DNA from: a virus
IMG/VR virus record: IMGVR_UViG_3300008108_000169
Span: 1-64,000 of that record
Reading direction: 5' to 3' (one strand)
DNA: 64,000 bases
Part shown: positions 55,634 to 63,702 of the stretch, one piece after another
How the letters are laid out: each line of letters starts with the position of its first letter
Position numbering within the stretch: position 1 is the first letter of the stretch
Program-made: the position numbers and the translations under genes
The notes under the pieces: model-generated
The model's database searches: none
The model's input: only the letters and a program-made list of their open reading frames with translations
What the model was told of the DNA's origin: nothing

Positions 55634-56328
55634 AGCCCAGATAGTTTCTTAATTGCTAGTAGTTCTTGATTTTCAAACTTTAGACTTGGATTTGTAGGAT
55701 GTTGTCCAGGAAGACCAATAAAATCTAAACCTCTACCTACCATATTTGATTTTTGTAGGTATTCGGGACTTAGTCCATCCTTGCCAATCAATCTTGCAAT
55801 AGTTGTTGGATCTGTAGTTTTCTCCCACTCAACTGGAGAAAGTACTTTTTTGTCTCTAGGTACTTGTCCTGACTGTACCGCTTTGATTCTATATTCTAAC
55901 TGCTTCTTTTCCCAGGGTTGGGTAGCCTGTTGCATTAATGCAGTCAGCTGAGAAATATAATTTTGTGCTAGTTGATCATTAGGACCTTCTTCCATGTTCT
56001 TTTCAGCATTGACTGTAGTACCAGGTGCAATATTATCAGGAGTATTTAAGGTTAAAGTATTATTCTCGCCGGGTTTTAATTGTGATAGTTCGACAGTTTT
56101 GGCCTGCCCGTCTGGTCCGGTAATAGTTGCTGTGCCTGCGGCTTGGTTAACCTGGGAAATCTTACCCACCATACCACCTGGTTGTGTTTCGTTGACTTTC
56201 TTTTTGTCATCGCCAGGAGCGACAGGACCTTGTGGCTTTATTGGCTCGATGTACTGCTTTGGCTTCTGTGCGTACTTTTTAGCTCTAAAGCCTTTTTTGT
56301 GTTCACCTACGATCTGATTAACCTTCAT
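55630..56328 (-). CDS. Virion-associated protein with capsid-targeting-like N-terminus, 232 aa
   Basis: MKVNQIVGEHKKGFRAKKYA, basic and proline-rich, then a TITGPDGQAKTVELSQLKPG beta segment seen in T4-like cyanophage structural proteins, and a helical C-terminus. GGAG before ATG; overlaps the NTase gene. Confidence 0.65.
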   Translation of the reverse strand: MKVNQIVGEHKKGFRAKKYAQKPKQYIEPIKPQGPVAPGDDKKKVNETQPGGMVGKISQVNQAAGTATITGPDGQAKTVELSQLKPGENNTLTLNTPDNIAPGTTVNAEKNMEEGPNDQLAQNYISQLTALMQQATQPWEKKQLEYRIKAVQSGQVPRDKKVLSPVEWEKTTDPTTIARLIGKDGLSPEYLQKSNMVGRGLDFIGLPGQHPTNPSLKFENQELLAIKKLSGL

Positions 56329-57019
56329 TTTGTTCTCCAATGCTAAGACTAGCACTTTCTAATTTGTCTATATATTTACGCAATTTATCAATCTTACCTC
56401 TCGCTCTGAGTAACTTAAAAGCTAGATTTTCAACAGAATGTTCGCCGCCTTGTTCTAGGCCTGCTTGGCGGAGTCGTCTTATATTAGCCATAGTTTCTTT
56501 GGCTGTGGTTAGATCATCAGATTTTAATGCTTGATTGATGCGTGAAGCATAGTTTCGAGCTTTGCTTTTTACTTCTTGTGCTGTAGCACGAGGTGCTCCC
56601 GGTTTTGGTTCACTGAGCCAGCTGTTATTTAAAACACTATAGATTCCAGCCGAGTAGTGTCGTTGTTCGTGGTCTTGTACATAAAGTTCTACATCGATAT
56701 CTTTGATTTTAATAGAGTATCGACTGTTGTAGACATTCTTTTTAGCATCGTAGAGTTCTACCTTTTCCGGTGAGTCTACTACTGCTACTAGGTGCAGATC
56801 TAGATCACTGCTGTCGTTATAACCATAGCTGGCATTTGAGCCACTAATAGTTATGTCTTTAAGATCTAGTTTTTCTACGTTGAGATATTCTGCGAAGTGT
56901 CGAGCTATTTTTAGTAGTTGTAGTCTAACTTCGGGTATGAGTTTATTGTTGTCCCAGAGTTTAGGATTTAACTCGGGATGATAGGTAATAGGAGCAACTG
57001 ATAGTTCTTGAAAGTTCAT
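56318..57019 (-). CDS. Nucleotidyltransferase-fold protein
   Basis: 233 aa. ISGSNASYGYNDSSDLDLHLV contains the GS-x9-DxD of minimal nucleotidyltransferases. The N-terminus MNFQELSVAPITYHPELNPK is typical of T4-like cyanophage homologues. Could be a toxin-like or RNA-modifying NTase packaged in the head. Confidence 0.75.
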   Translation of the reverse strand: MNFQELSVAPITYHPELNPKLWDNNKLIPEVRLQLLKIARHFAEYLNVEKLDLKDITISGSNASYGYNDSSDLDLHLVAVVDSPEKVELYDAKKNVYNSRYSIKIKDIDVELYVQDHEQRHYSAGIYSVLNNSWLSEPKPGAPRATAQEVKSKARNYASRINQALKSDDLTTAKETMANIRRLRQAGLEQGGEHSVENLAFKLLRARGKIDKLRKYIDKLESASLSIGEQNEG

Positions 57020-57022
57020 TCA

Positions 57023-57307
57023 TTATTTAAAGAATTGTGCTACGCTATCCCAATGACTTGACATCCAACCAAGCACGGCCATGCCGCCTAGTATCATGTA
57101 AGTCCATTTCATCTTAAACCCTTCTAGGTCTTTGATCTTTCCAGCAAGTTGGGCGTGTTGTTCGCAACTGGCATCATACATGGTCTTTAGTTGTGCTTTG
57201 ATATCGTCATGGCCAGCTTTGATGTCCACCTGCAGATGGTCAATTTTTTCATCTAAGTTAGCTACTTTCGTTTCGACTATACCAAGTCGTTCTGCTGTTG
57301 TCGCCAT
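57023..57307 (-). CDS. Coiled-coil protein with C-terminal membrane helix, 94 aa
   Basis: Coiled coil (LGIVETKVANLDEKIDHLQ) and a tail anchor (WTYMILGGMAVLGWM), like XhlA/holin-accessory proteins. Late promoter upstream at 57387-57393. Confidence 0.65.
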   Translation of the reverse strand: MATTAERLGIVETKVANLDEKIDHLQVDIKAGHDDIKAQLKTMYDASCEQHAQLAGKIKDLEGFKMKWTYMILGGMAVLGWMSSHWDSVAQFFK

Positions 57308-57386
57308 CGTGGCATTCTCCGTTATTAAGTCAGGGCTCTTATGAGCATGTGCCTAATCAAAAATGCCTTGTAGTTGCCTTATGATA

Positions 57387-57393
57387 TATTTAT
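57387..57393 (-). promoter_or_regulatory. T4-like late promoter core
   Basis: ATAAATA, 80 bp before the coiled-coil gene. Confidence 0.4.
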
Positions 57394-57671
57394 TAAAGTT
57401 GTTTAAAAATAATGTTGCGGGCATCGCCATCTGTTACAAAAACAGCATAGTTTTGCTCCATAGATTCGTCTAATCCACTAATATAAGGTACACCCTCAAA
57501 GTCATTTATTAAAAATGAAACAGGATTATTCAAATCTCCGAATAGGTAATCTTTTTCTACTTCAAATTCAAAAACCCAAACTTTTATTATTTTACTAGTT
57601 TTAAATCCAACTACGTTACCTGCTACTGTTATTACTTCAGGTTTTTTAGAAAAAGATACATTTGCCCTCAT
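57393..57671 (-). CDS. Hypothetical 92-aa beta-rich protein
   Basis: MRANVSFSKKPEVITVAGNV; overlaps the upstream gene by 26 bp. Probably a virion protein; no match recognised. Confidence 0.5.
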   Translation of the reverse strand: MRANVSFSKKPEVITVAGNVVGFKTSKIIKVWVFEFEVEKDYLFGDLNNPVSFLINDFEGVPYISGLDESMEQNYAVFVTDGDARNIIFKQL

Positions 57672-58020
57672 ACCTAAAGTTTGAAGAACTGTTTGGAAGT
57701 TTTGTTCCTTCCATCGATCTGTTTCTTGTAATGTCTGTACCGTAGTCGCCTGAGCTAGTACCGATAGTACCTGTTCCTTGAACTGCTAGGTAAACTGGAT
57801 CTGTACCGATAGTTCCTGCGATACCTGCAACTGTGAATGCATCGTTTGTTGAACCAACGTCTGTTCCAACTGTTAGTGCTTTGATAACTGCAACTAATTC
57901 AGCTTCTGTTGCGTTGCCTGTTCCTTTGTTTACGCTAACAATGCGTGTACGTGGGCCTAGGCCGTTTACTGTTGATAATTGCTCGTAATTAGCAATGACT
58001 GTTCCTGATAATGCTGGCAT
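57646..58020 (-). CDS. Hypothetical virion protein, 124 aa
   Basis: MPALSGTVIANYEQLSTVNG; beta-rich, Gly/Thr-rich, with a late promoter 55-61 bp upstream. Small decoration-like protein by composition. Confidence 0.55.
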   Translation of the reverse strand: MPALSGTVIANYEQLSTVNGLGPRTRIVSVNKGTGNATEAELVAVIKALTVGTDVGSTNDAFTVAGIAGTIGTDPVYLAVQGTGTIGTSSGDYGTDITRNRSMEGTKLPNSSSNFRYEGKCIFF

Positions 58021-58074
58021 AATAATTTCTCCTCTTTAGCATTAAACCTACCACTCCGTAGGCTTTTGTATATG

Positions 58075-58081
58075 TATTTAT
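58075..58081 (-). promoter_or_regulatory. T4-like late promoter core
   Basis: ATAAATA before the 124-aa gene. Confidence 0.5.
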
Positions 58082-58102
58082 TATTTGGACTAGAAATCTA
58101 GC

Positions 58103-58945
58103 TTAAAGGGCCAGTTTTTGGCGAATAGATTTGAACCAATCTACTGTGCCTTCTTTTACGGCTACACCCTTTTTAGCCATATCGTCACGGAACTGTGCTA
58201 GGCGAGGGCTGTCTATGCCCCCAACAGCATCTATAATGCTTTCAGCACTGCCTAGATCGTCTGCTGTAGCTTTAGGACCTAGCACAATGCGAGCAAGCTC
58301 GTCAACATCTTGTGTTACGATTTCTCCAGTAGCACGATTTTTTAGGCTACCGCCAAACCCGTCATACTGGAATGTCTTAGGAGGGTGTCCTGGAATACTG
58401 TTAACTAGACTAGATACTGCTAACTGTTGATCAACACCTTTGTACGGACTGTCTTTGCGACTGTAATCATGCTCATGATGACGTCCGATAGCATGGGCAT
58501 TTTTCATAGTCATTAGATCTATTTGAAAGTATGCAGGTAGGCCTTCTATTTCTTTGCCCACAGGCAAGCCTATGTGTACATTTTTACCAATCTGTGTAGT
58601 TGGAAACTGCTGGCTCATTGCTTTAGCCAGGGCAACACGTACTTCTTTGTCGTCTGCTTCCGGTGCTAGGCCAAGTTTGCCTTTGATTGCATCTGTGTCA
58701 ATAAACACGTCAACATCACCGGAATCAATTTTAGTAGTTCCTTTCTTGGCAAAACGATGTTCTGGGTCAAATGATCCGGCGCCACCACTACGCCAAAAAC
58801 CTGGATCACCTAGGTCTGCTAGAATAGGCTGTAGTTGCTTTTTGATCTGTAAAAACTGTTCTTTGCTTAGGCGGACTAATACACCCTTTTCTGGGTTATT
58901 GTCTAGCGCATCTATTCCTAGCTTTTTAAGAGCATTACCACTCAT
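58103..58945 (-). CDS. NTase-like phage protein, 280 aa
   Basis: MSGNALKKLGIDALDNNPEK; FWRSGGAGSFDP and SGDVDVFIDTD form a G-S...DxD nucleotidyltransferase-like core, common in T4-like cyanophages. The ATG overlaps the upstream stop (ATGA). Substrate unknown. Confidence 0.65.
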   Translation of the reverse strand: MSGNALKKLGIDALDNNPEKGVLVRLSKEQFLQIKKQLQPILADLGDPGFWRSGGAGSFDPEHRFAKKGTTKIDSGDVDVFIDTDAIKGKLGLAPEADDKEVRVALAKAMSQQFPTTQIGKNVHIGLPVGKEIEGLPAYFQIDLMTMKNAHAIGRHHEHDYSRKDSPYKGVDQQLAVSSLVNSIPGHPPKTFQYDGFGGSLKNRATGEIVTQDVDELARIVLGPKATADDLGSAESIIDAVGGIDSPRLAQFRDDMAKKGVAVKEGTVDWFKSIRQKLAL

Positions 58946-59193
58946 TCTTTAGATTCCTGAATACGTTTAACACCACGCTTAAATTTCGCAGGATCACCTG
59001 ATTTAATGCTATTGATAAATCTACGCTCAAGTTCTGCGGCTGTTTCGATATCGTAATGTTCTCTAATCAGTGAGATTAGATTGATAGCACTTTGTATGAT
59101 GTTACTGCCCCGGCTTTCTACTACGAGATCAGTATCTCTACTAATCCCTAAATCCGAAAGCTCCTGCAGAATCGATCTAGTTGATTTTCTCAT
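58942..59193 (-). CDS. Small protein, capsid-targeting-like N-terminus, 83 aa
   Basis: MRKSTRSILQELSDLGIS; the start 6 codons upstream is less likely because the late promoter (59212-59218) is so close. Helical, unknown. Confidence 0.6.
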   Translation of the reverse strand: MRKSTRSILQELSDLGISRDTDLVVESRGSNIIQSAINLISLIREHYDIETAAELERRFINSIKSGDPAKFKRGVKRIQESKE

Positions 59194-59211
59194 ATTTGTG
59201 TCTTCCAACAT

Positions 59212-59218
59212 TATTTAT
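59212..59218 (-). promoter_or_regulatory. T4-like late promoter core (minus)
   Basis: ATAAATA for the leftward virion genes; divergent from the one at 59295-59302. Confidence 0.5.
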
Positions 59219-59294
59219 TGTATATTACAATATCTTTTTGGTAAAATCAAGCCGTTAGAACAGGTCAATAAATGTGCAGTTGCACACGACTCAG

Positions 59295-59302
59295 TATAAA
59301 TA
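59295..59302 (+). promoter_or_regulatory. T4-like late promoter (TATAAATA, plus)
   Basis: Full TATAAATA inside the near-palindrome TCAGTATAAATACTGA, followed by AAGGAG and the plus-strand small genes. Confidence 0.65.
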
Positions 59303-59325
59303 CTGATACACACAAGGAGAGAGTA

Positions 59326-59448
59326 ATGTTTAAAAAAGTTCTATCATCAGTATGGGATTTTTTCTGTGCAGTTGGGGAAGCTCGATATGCCGCAGAATTA
59401 GCCCGCAATGGCAAATGGCGTGAAGCCCAGGAATATTGCCAGAAGTAA
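59326..59448 (+). CDS. Hypothetical 40-aa protein
   Basis: MFKKVLSSVWDFFCAVGEAR then YAAELARNGKW. AAGGAGAG precedes the ATG. Helical, may associate with membranes. First of five small plus-strand genes. Confidence 0.65.
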   Translation: MFKKVLSSVWDFFCAVGEARYAAELARNGKWREAQEYCQK

Positions 59449-59449
59449 T

Positions 59450-59659
59450 ATGTTTTGCGAATTCCAAGAAGTACCGTATCACCAGTGGGGGCCGTGGCGT
59501 AATCAATGGGGTTACATAACCACGGTAGCCCAGTTTGCTGAAGATGATATCCTGCTTAAATCTATCACCCCTTATAAAACAAAGATCGTTAAAAGATATA
59601 GCGACTGGGAAGATTGTCAGCGTGGGATAGAATTAATTGAACAGGATAGGAGATTCTAA
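59450..59659 (+). CDS. Hypothetical 69-aa protein
   Basis: MFCEFQEVPYHQWGPWRNQW, rich in aromatics. Starts 1 bp after the previous stop; the longer reading from 59408 is less likely. Unknown. Confidence 0.6.
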   Translation: MFCEFQEVPYHQWGPWRNQWGYITTVAQFAEDDILLKSITPYKTKIVKRYSDWEDCQRGIELIEQDRRF

Positions 59660-59736
59660 TGACACAGTTACACTGGCAACCAATGACCGACGAAGATGTC
59701 GAATGGGTAAATAATCCAGGGAAAAAATCATGTTGA
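59659..59736 (+). CDS. 25-aa peptide
   Basis: MTQLHWQPMTDEDVEWVNNP; start overlaps the upstream stop (TAATG), AGGAG before it. Unknown. Confidence 0.5.
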   Translation: MTQLHWQPMTDEDVEWVNNPGKKSC

Positions 59737-59795
59737 CTCTTGATTTCTTTCCTGCAGGTATATATAATAATAACACATACACACAAGGAGGAGTT

Positions 59796-60017
59796 ATGTT
59801 TTCACCACACTTTTATATTGAATCTTTTCAGAACACTAAAAAGATTGTTACTGATCAGATCTTCAAAGATCCCGCCCTAAACAAAGCGGCACATGCATAT
59901 ATCGATGCACAAACCCAATTCGCCAAGATGGCTGTTAACAACACCATTGACATGGCTAAATATTCTGTGGAAACAGTCAGCAAGTATCTGTTTCCTAAGA
60001 AGGAAGGTACCGCCTAA
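59796..60017 (+). CDS. Phasin-like small protein, 73 aa
   Basis: MFSPHFYIESFQNTKKIV; one amphipathic helical region with TQFAKMAVNNTIDMAKYSVE, like short phasin-type proteins that coat storage granules. AAGGAGGAG precedes ATG. Similar phasin-like ORFs occur in betaproteobacterial phages and hosts; the call is tentative. Confidence 0.5.
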   Translation: MFSPHFYIESFQNTKKIVTDQIFKDPALNKAAHAYIDAQTQFAKMAVNNTIDMAKYSVETVSKYLFPKKEGTA

Positions 60018-60049
60018 AGGTACAGACATACACACACAAGGAGATTATT

Positions 60050-60334
60050 ATGTCAACAGTATTAAATGGACTACCAGAAGTGAAACTACCAGAAGTTAAA
60101 TTTAACAAGAACGGCTACGAAATCCGTACAGACATCCTAGCAATGGCCAAGGACCTAGTTGAAAGCGAATATCGCGTTGCTTTCCAAGGTTGGGAAATGT
60201 CAGCACAGCGTGACGAGAAGACTGGTCAGATCGTTACTACAGTGGCTATGCCACAATTTCCAGGACTTGATAAAGTTCTAGAAACAGCTGAAAAGATGTA
60301 TGGTTTTGTTAACGCTGGTGCTAGCAAGAAGTAA
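60050..60334 (+). CDS. Hypothetical 94-aa protein
   Basis: MSTVLNGLPEVKLPEVKFNK; AAGGAG before ATG. Ends the plus-strand group before a terminator. Unknown. Confidence 0.65.
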   Translation: MSTVLNGLPEVKLPEVKFNKNGYEIRTDILAMAKDLVESEYRVAFQGWEMSAQRDEKTGQIVTTVAMPQFPGLDKVLETAEKMYGFVNAGASKK

Positions 60335-60386
60335 TTATATCGGCTAAATGCCTTATAGTCACGCATAGCGTTTATTATATATTAGG

Positions 60387-60412
60387 ACGGGCACTACGGT
60401 GCTCGTTCTCTT
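60387..60412 (+). terminator. Rho-independent terminator
   Basis: Hairpin ACGGGCAC-TACG-GTGCTCGT followed by TCTCTT on the plus strand. Confidence 0.75.
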
Positions 60413-60517
60413 ATGTGAGCTTAGGGAATTTGGCCTTTACCCTTGTGCTAGTGGAAACAAGGAAAACACTAGCATTCAGCATCCTTCCATACCTTGTTGA
60501 TCTAAGCTCAATAGTAT
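60413..60517. other. Intergenic inverted repeat between convergent genes
   Basis: GAGCTTAG (near 60417) and CTAAGCTC (near 60510) bracket ~95 bp with an inner GCTAGTG/CACTAGC hairpin. Bidirectional terminator or small RNA. Confidence 0.4.
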
Positions 60518-60922
60518 TTAAACTATCGACTCTCGATCAAACAGGTTAGGGTGCTTTTTACCCCAATTACGCATAATCACTGCGGCTTCGGCATTGGCTT
60601 CGTTTTCTTGTGGGCTACCGGTAGCACCAGGATCGTCGCCATCAAGTTCTCGATTTAGATCTTGTTTGTAGTGGACAAGCTCGTGTGCCAGTGTACGACA
60701 GACATCCATGATGTGTCTGTTAACTACAGTAATACGAATATGTTCGTTACCGTAGCCTCCGAAACTAGAATGTTCAACACTACCTTTAGCATCAAACTTA
60801 AATTCAAACTTAGGAAGGCTGTCAAGTTCTAAGTGTTCTGCGGCAAATCGAACAAATTCAAGCAAGGTGCTGTAAGTATCTTTACGACTCATTCCTTCGG
60901 TTAGTAGCTCTTTGATTTTCAT
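60518..60922 (-). CDS. SprT-like zinc metallopeptidase with capsid-targeting-like N-terminus
   Basis: 134 aa. RTLAHELVHYKQDLNRE has HExxH zinc motif. N-terminus MKIKELLTEGMSRKD matches the shared tag. Likely packaged, possibly acting on host or virion proteins. Confidence 0.75.
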   Translation of the reverse strand: MKIKELLTEGMSRKDTYSTLLEFVRFAAEHLELDSLPKFEFKFDAKGSVEHSSFGGYGNEHIRITVVNRHIMDVCRTLAHELVHYKQDLNRELDGDDPGATGSPQENEANAEAAVIMRNWGKKHPNLFDRESIV

Positions 60923-61335
60923 TACTTCTTCCTACCTTGGCAATGAGCACGTTGGCTAAATCCTTTTGGATTGTTACAGTTGATAGAACGCTTGTATTTG
61001 TCGCTCCACTCTTCACCAATATTTTTATCTATACCTCTGCTACCTGTACCACCCTTACGACGTTTGGCAGCTAGTTCTTCAATGCCGTGGCGAATCTGTT
61101 CTAAGTTCTGCTCTAGACCCATAAACAGACCGCCCTTGGCATCACGCACAATACTCTGCCACACTAGTAAATCGTTTGACTCTGCACGTTCTGCTAGATC
61201 TTTTAATTGAGCACGGGCCTGCATGATGCGCCCTTTTAAGCTCATTGGATTAGCTTTTTCGTGGCCGTAGATTACGGGATCGTTAGGATCACCGGTCATA
61301 TCTATTGGAGTTTCTAGCAGTTGATGTATCTTCAT
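60922..61335 (-). CDS. Conserved phage protein with capsid-targeting-like N-terminus
   Basis: 137 aa. MKIHQLLETPIDMTGDP at the start, coiled helix, and a C-terminal INCNNPKGFSQRAHCQGRKK block that recurs in many T4-like cyanophage proteins (two Cys, one His, possible zinc site). Overlaps the protease gene by 1 bp. Confidence 0.7.
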   Translation of the reverse strand: MKIHQLLETPIDMTGDPNDPVIYGHEKANPMSLKGRIMQARAQLKDLAERAESNDLLVWQSIVRDAKGGLFMGLEQNLEQIRHGIEELAAKRRKGGTGSRGIDKNIGEEWSDKYKRSINCNNPKGFSQRAHCQGRKK

Positions 61336-61350
61336 AATAATACTTATCTT

Positions 61351-62682
61351 TTAGTAGATTTCGCGCCACTGTAGACCTGCACCTACGTTAGTGCTCTGAG
61401 CGCCAATATTAGTTGCTACAATCAAATAAATTTCGCTATCAGTACTGTCATAGTTTTGTACGATATAATTCTTTTTAGCTTCGCTAGGTAAGTTAGATGC
61501 TGGCGCACCACCTGCTTTTTGACTACCCTGTGTGCTGGCTCCTACCCAACCGTTGTCTAGCTCGTCACCGTCAGTCCAAGTAGTAGCATCTACATTATAT
61601 TGTACACCGCTGTCATCATCTACATCTGTCCAAGTAGTGTCGTTAAGAAAAGTACTATTGGGTAGTTTTAACAAGCGCCATTTAATACTGTCGCCATCAC
61701 TGAACATCTTAAGATTGCCCATACGCACAATCATACGATTGGCATAGGTTCTAAATGCAGTTTTTAATCTAATGGCTATGATAGGCGATGTAGCACCTGC
61801 GGCAATGGTTTTTAGAGCGGGACTGGTTACAGCCCAATCAATACCTGCTTCCACATAGCCACCTTCGCTGGCCACAGTACTACAGATCTGATCAAAGTAG
61901 GCACCTGTGGTTGCGCCTGTGTTTACAATTTCACAGCGTACAGGCAAGTTAGGTGTACTCATATACACAGTAGACAAATTATTAGAGTGATGGAATATGT
62001 GACAGGGTATGAATGAACCTTCGTGTACAAATCCCACAGTAACCGAACCTACCCCTAACCATTGAAACTCTATAAATGACAGTTGTGTTTTAGTAATATC
62101 TAAGCTAAATTGGCTTCCGCCTTGTCCGTTACAACTATCAATGTTCCATTCGCTTTGTGTCTTACGAACTTCTTGTGGCGCTCCAGTTATATAACTGCGT
62201 ATGACCCAACTCAGTGTACCATCGCCCGCCTGTTCAAAGTAGATGCCATTGTTGTCATCGTAGTAACCTGTGCGTTTGGTTACATTAGGTGTTGCCGCAT
62301 AGAAATTAAAACTGCTGAGTATCTGCTGACTCTTGCCAGGCATATAATGATGATAGAATTTGGTCTGATGCACTACACGGCTGCTAGGATCGTTTGAGGT
62401 TGTTAGTCTAGCACAGGCTTTGTTAGGTTGAAATGCCACAGTACCGCCATTGACTAGGTAATCTACAAAGTTTGGATCTAATCCATATAAATGCTTATAG
62501 TCGCCTAAGGTAAACGGACTAGACATACGAATACGGCCAAACGCATCTGTCTGTCCTACCTTAAGTGTGGTACGAAGCACAGGTTGCCCTAGAGCATTGT
62601 ACTCCATGGTATTATGTAGGTCTAGTAGATTAGACTCATGCGGATGCTGATAGTTAGTTGAATTAGGTTGTTGAACGCCCAT
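61351..62682 (-). CDS. Virion structural protein, 443 aa
   Basis: NALGQPVLRTTLKVGQTDAFGRIRMSSPF and the long beta-rich body match cyanophage structural proteins found near the tail fibre genes. No signal peptide. Role in the particle unknown. Confidence 0.7.
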   Translation of the reverse strand: MGVQQPNSTNYQHPHESNLLDLHNTMEYNALGQPVLRTTLKVGQTDAFGRIRMSSPFTLGDYKHLYGLDPNFVDYLVNGGTVAFQPNKACARLTTSNDPSSRVVHQTKFYHHYMPGKSQQILSSFNFYAATPNVTKRTGYYDDNNGIYFEQAGDGTLSWVIRSYITGAPQEVRKTQSEWNIDSCNGQGGSQFSLDITKTQLSFIEFQWLGVGSVTVGFVHEGSFIPCHIFHHSNNLSTVYMSTPNLPVRCEIVNTGATTGAYFDQICSTVASEGGYVEAGIDWAVTSPALKTIAAGATSPIIAIRLKTAFRTYANRMIVRMGNLKMFSDGDSIKWRLLKLPNSTFLNDTTWTDVDDDSGVQYNVDATTWTDGDELDNGWVGASTQGSQKAGGAPASNLPSEAKKNYIVQNYDSTDSEIYLIVATNIGAQSTNVGAGLQWREIY

Positions 62683-62685
62683 GGA

Positions 62686-63702
62686 TTACAAGCCCCATTT
62701 ATTGCTGAGATAGTTTTCCACGTTAGAAATTTCAGTAGAATTTAACGCATGGGTAAAAATTAAGAACTCGCCTATATCACCTGTATAGTAGTTGGCACCA
62801 TTATTGTTACCAATATATAAAGTAGTATTACTTGCACTGAGAGTATCACCTACTGTTCCGGCAAATGTAAGTGTAATATCAGTTTTATCGTATCGGTACT
62901 TTAAACTTGCGGCATTGGTAGTTTGTGTACCGTCATAGGCAAAAGTATGTATATGGAATGCTGTGCCATCATTGACTACTGTACTAGTTCCTACGCCGCC
63001 AGCAGCCTTGGCTACAAACTTTCCTGCCGTAGTATCATAAATCAATCCGGTAGCACCACTATTGGTTACAAATATATTTGGGCTTCCTGTTGTTGCTGTC
63101 ATCTTCATCACTACAAAAACTGTCAGGGCAGGAGCACTGGCTAACGAAGAATACGGATTGATACTTAAACCATCGTTACCGTCAAAACGAACAACACTTA
63201 GAGTATTCTGTTCACTGGTCTGGTAACTGGCTCTAGTAGTAGCACCGCCAATTGGGTTAGCGTTGTGGGCGAAACCAGACTTGTCTGTCCATTGCGTGAA
63301 CGTCTGGCCGTCACTAGGGTTGCTTGGAACGAATTGTACTCCATCACTGCCATCATACCAAGATTCAAGCTGAACAAAAGTTTCTGTAGGAACTGCTTCT
63401 TCAATTGTAGCAGGTGCCGACAATGATGCAATTCCTACCCAGGGCCTAGCTGGTAGTAAAGGGTCTGCATCTGCTGTGGTTCCGTAGGCTAAACTCAGTG
63501 CGTCTAAATCATAAACATTATTAGTTCTATAATAAGGTTTAGATGAATCTACTGATCCAGAAATAGTTCCATCATCAGCAACTATTTTACCTTGACGTTT
63601 TGCCTGTGCAATATCTAATTTAGCCACCTGTCTTGCGGCTTTGTTAGCAACAGGATCAGATCCGTCGCCTGAAATTAAATGAGCAATACCGTTAGCTGAC
63701 AT
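62686..63702 (-). CDS. Tail protein with LamG/concanavalin-like domain
   Basis: 338 aa. The C-terminal region (SWYDGSDGVQFVPSN, FDGNDGLSIN, LYIGNNNGANYYTGDIGEFLIF) is a LamG/ConA-like jellyroll, likely a glycan-binding tail module. The ATG overlaps the upstream stop (TAATG). Confidence 0.8.
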   Translation of the reverse strand: MSANGIAHLISGDGSDPVANKAARQVAKLDIAQAKRQGKIVADDGTISGSVDSSKPYYRTNNVYDLDALSLAYGTTADADPLLPARPWVGIASLSAPATIEEAVPTETFVQLESWYDGSDGVQFVPSNPSDGQTFTQWTDKSGFAHNANPIGGATTRASYQTSEQNTLSVVRFDGNDGLSINPYSSLASAPALTVFVVMKMTATTGSPNIFVTNSGATGLIYDTTAGKFVAKAAGGVGTSTVVNDGTAFHIHTFAYDGTQTTNAASLKYRYDKTDITLTFAGTVGDTLSASNTTLYIGNNNGANYYTGDIGEFLIFTHALNSTEISNVENYLSNKWGL

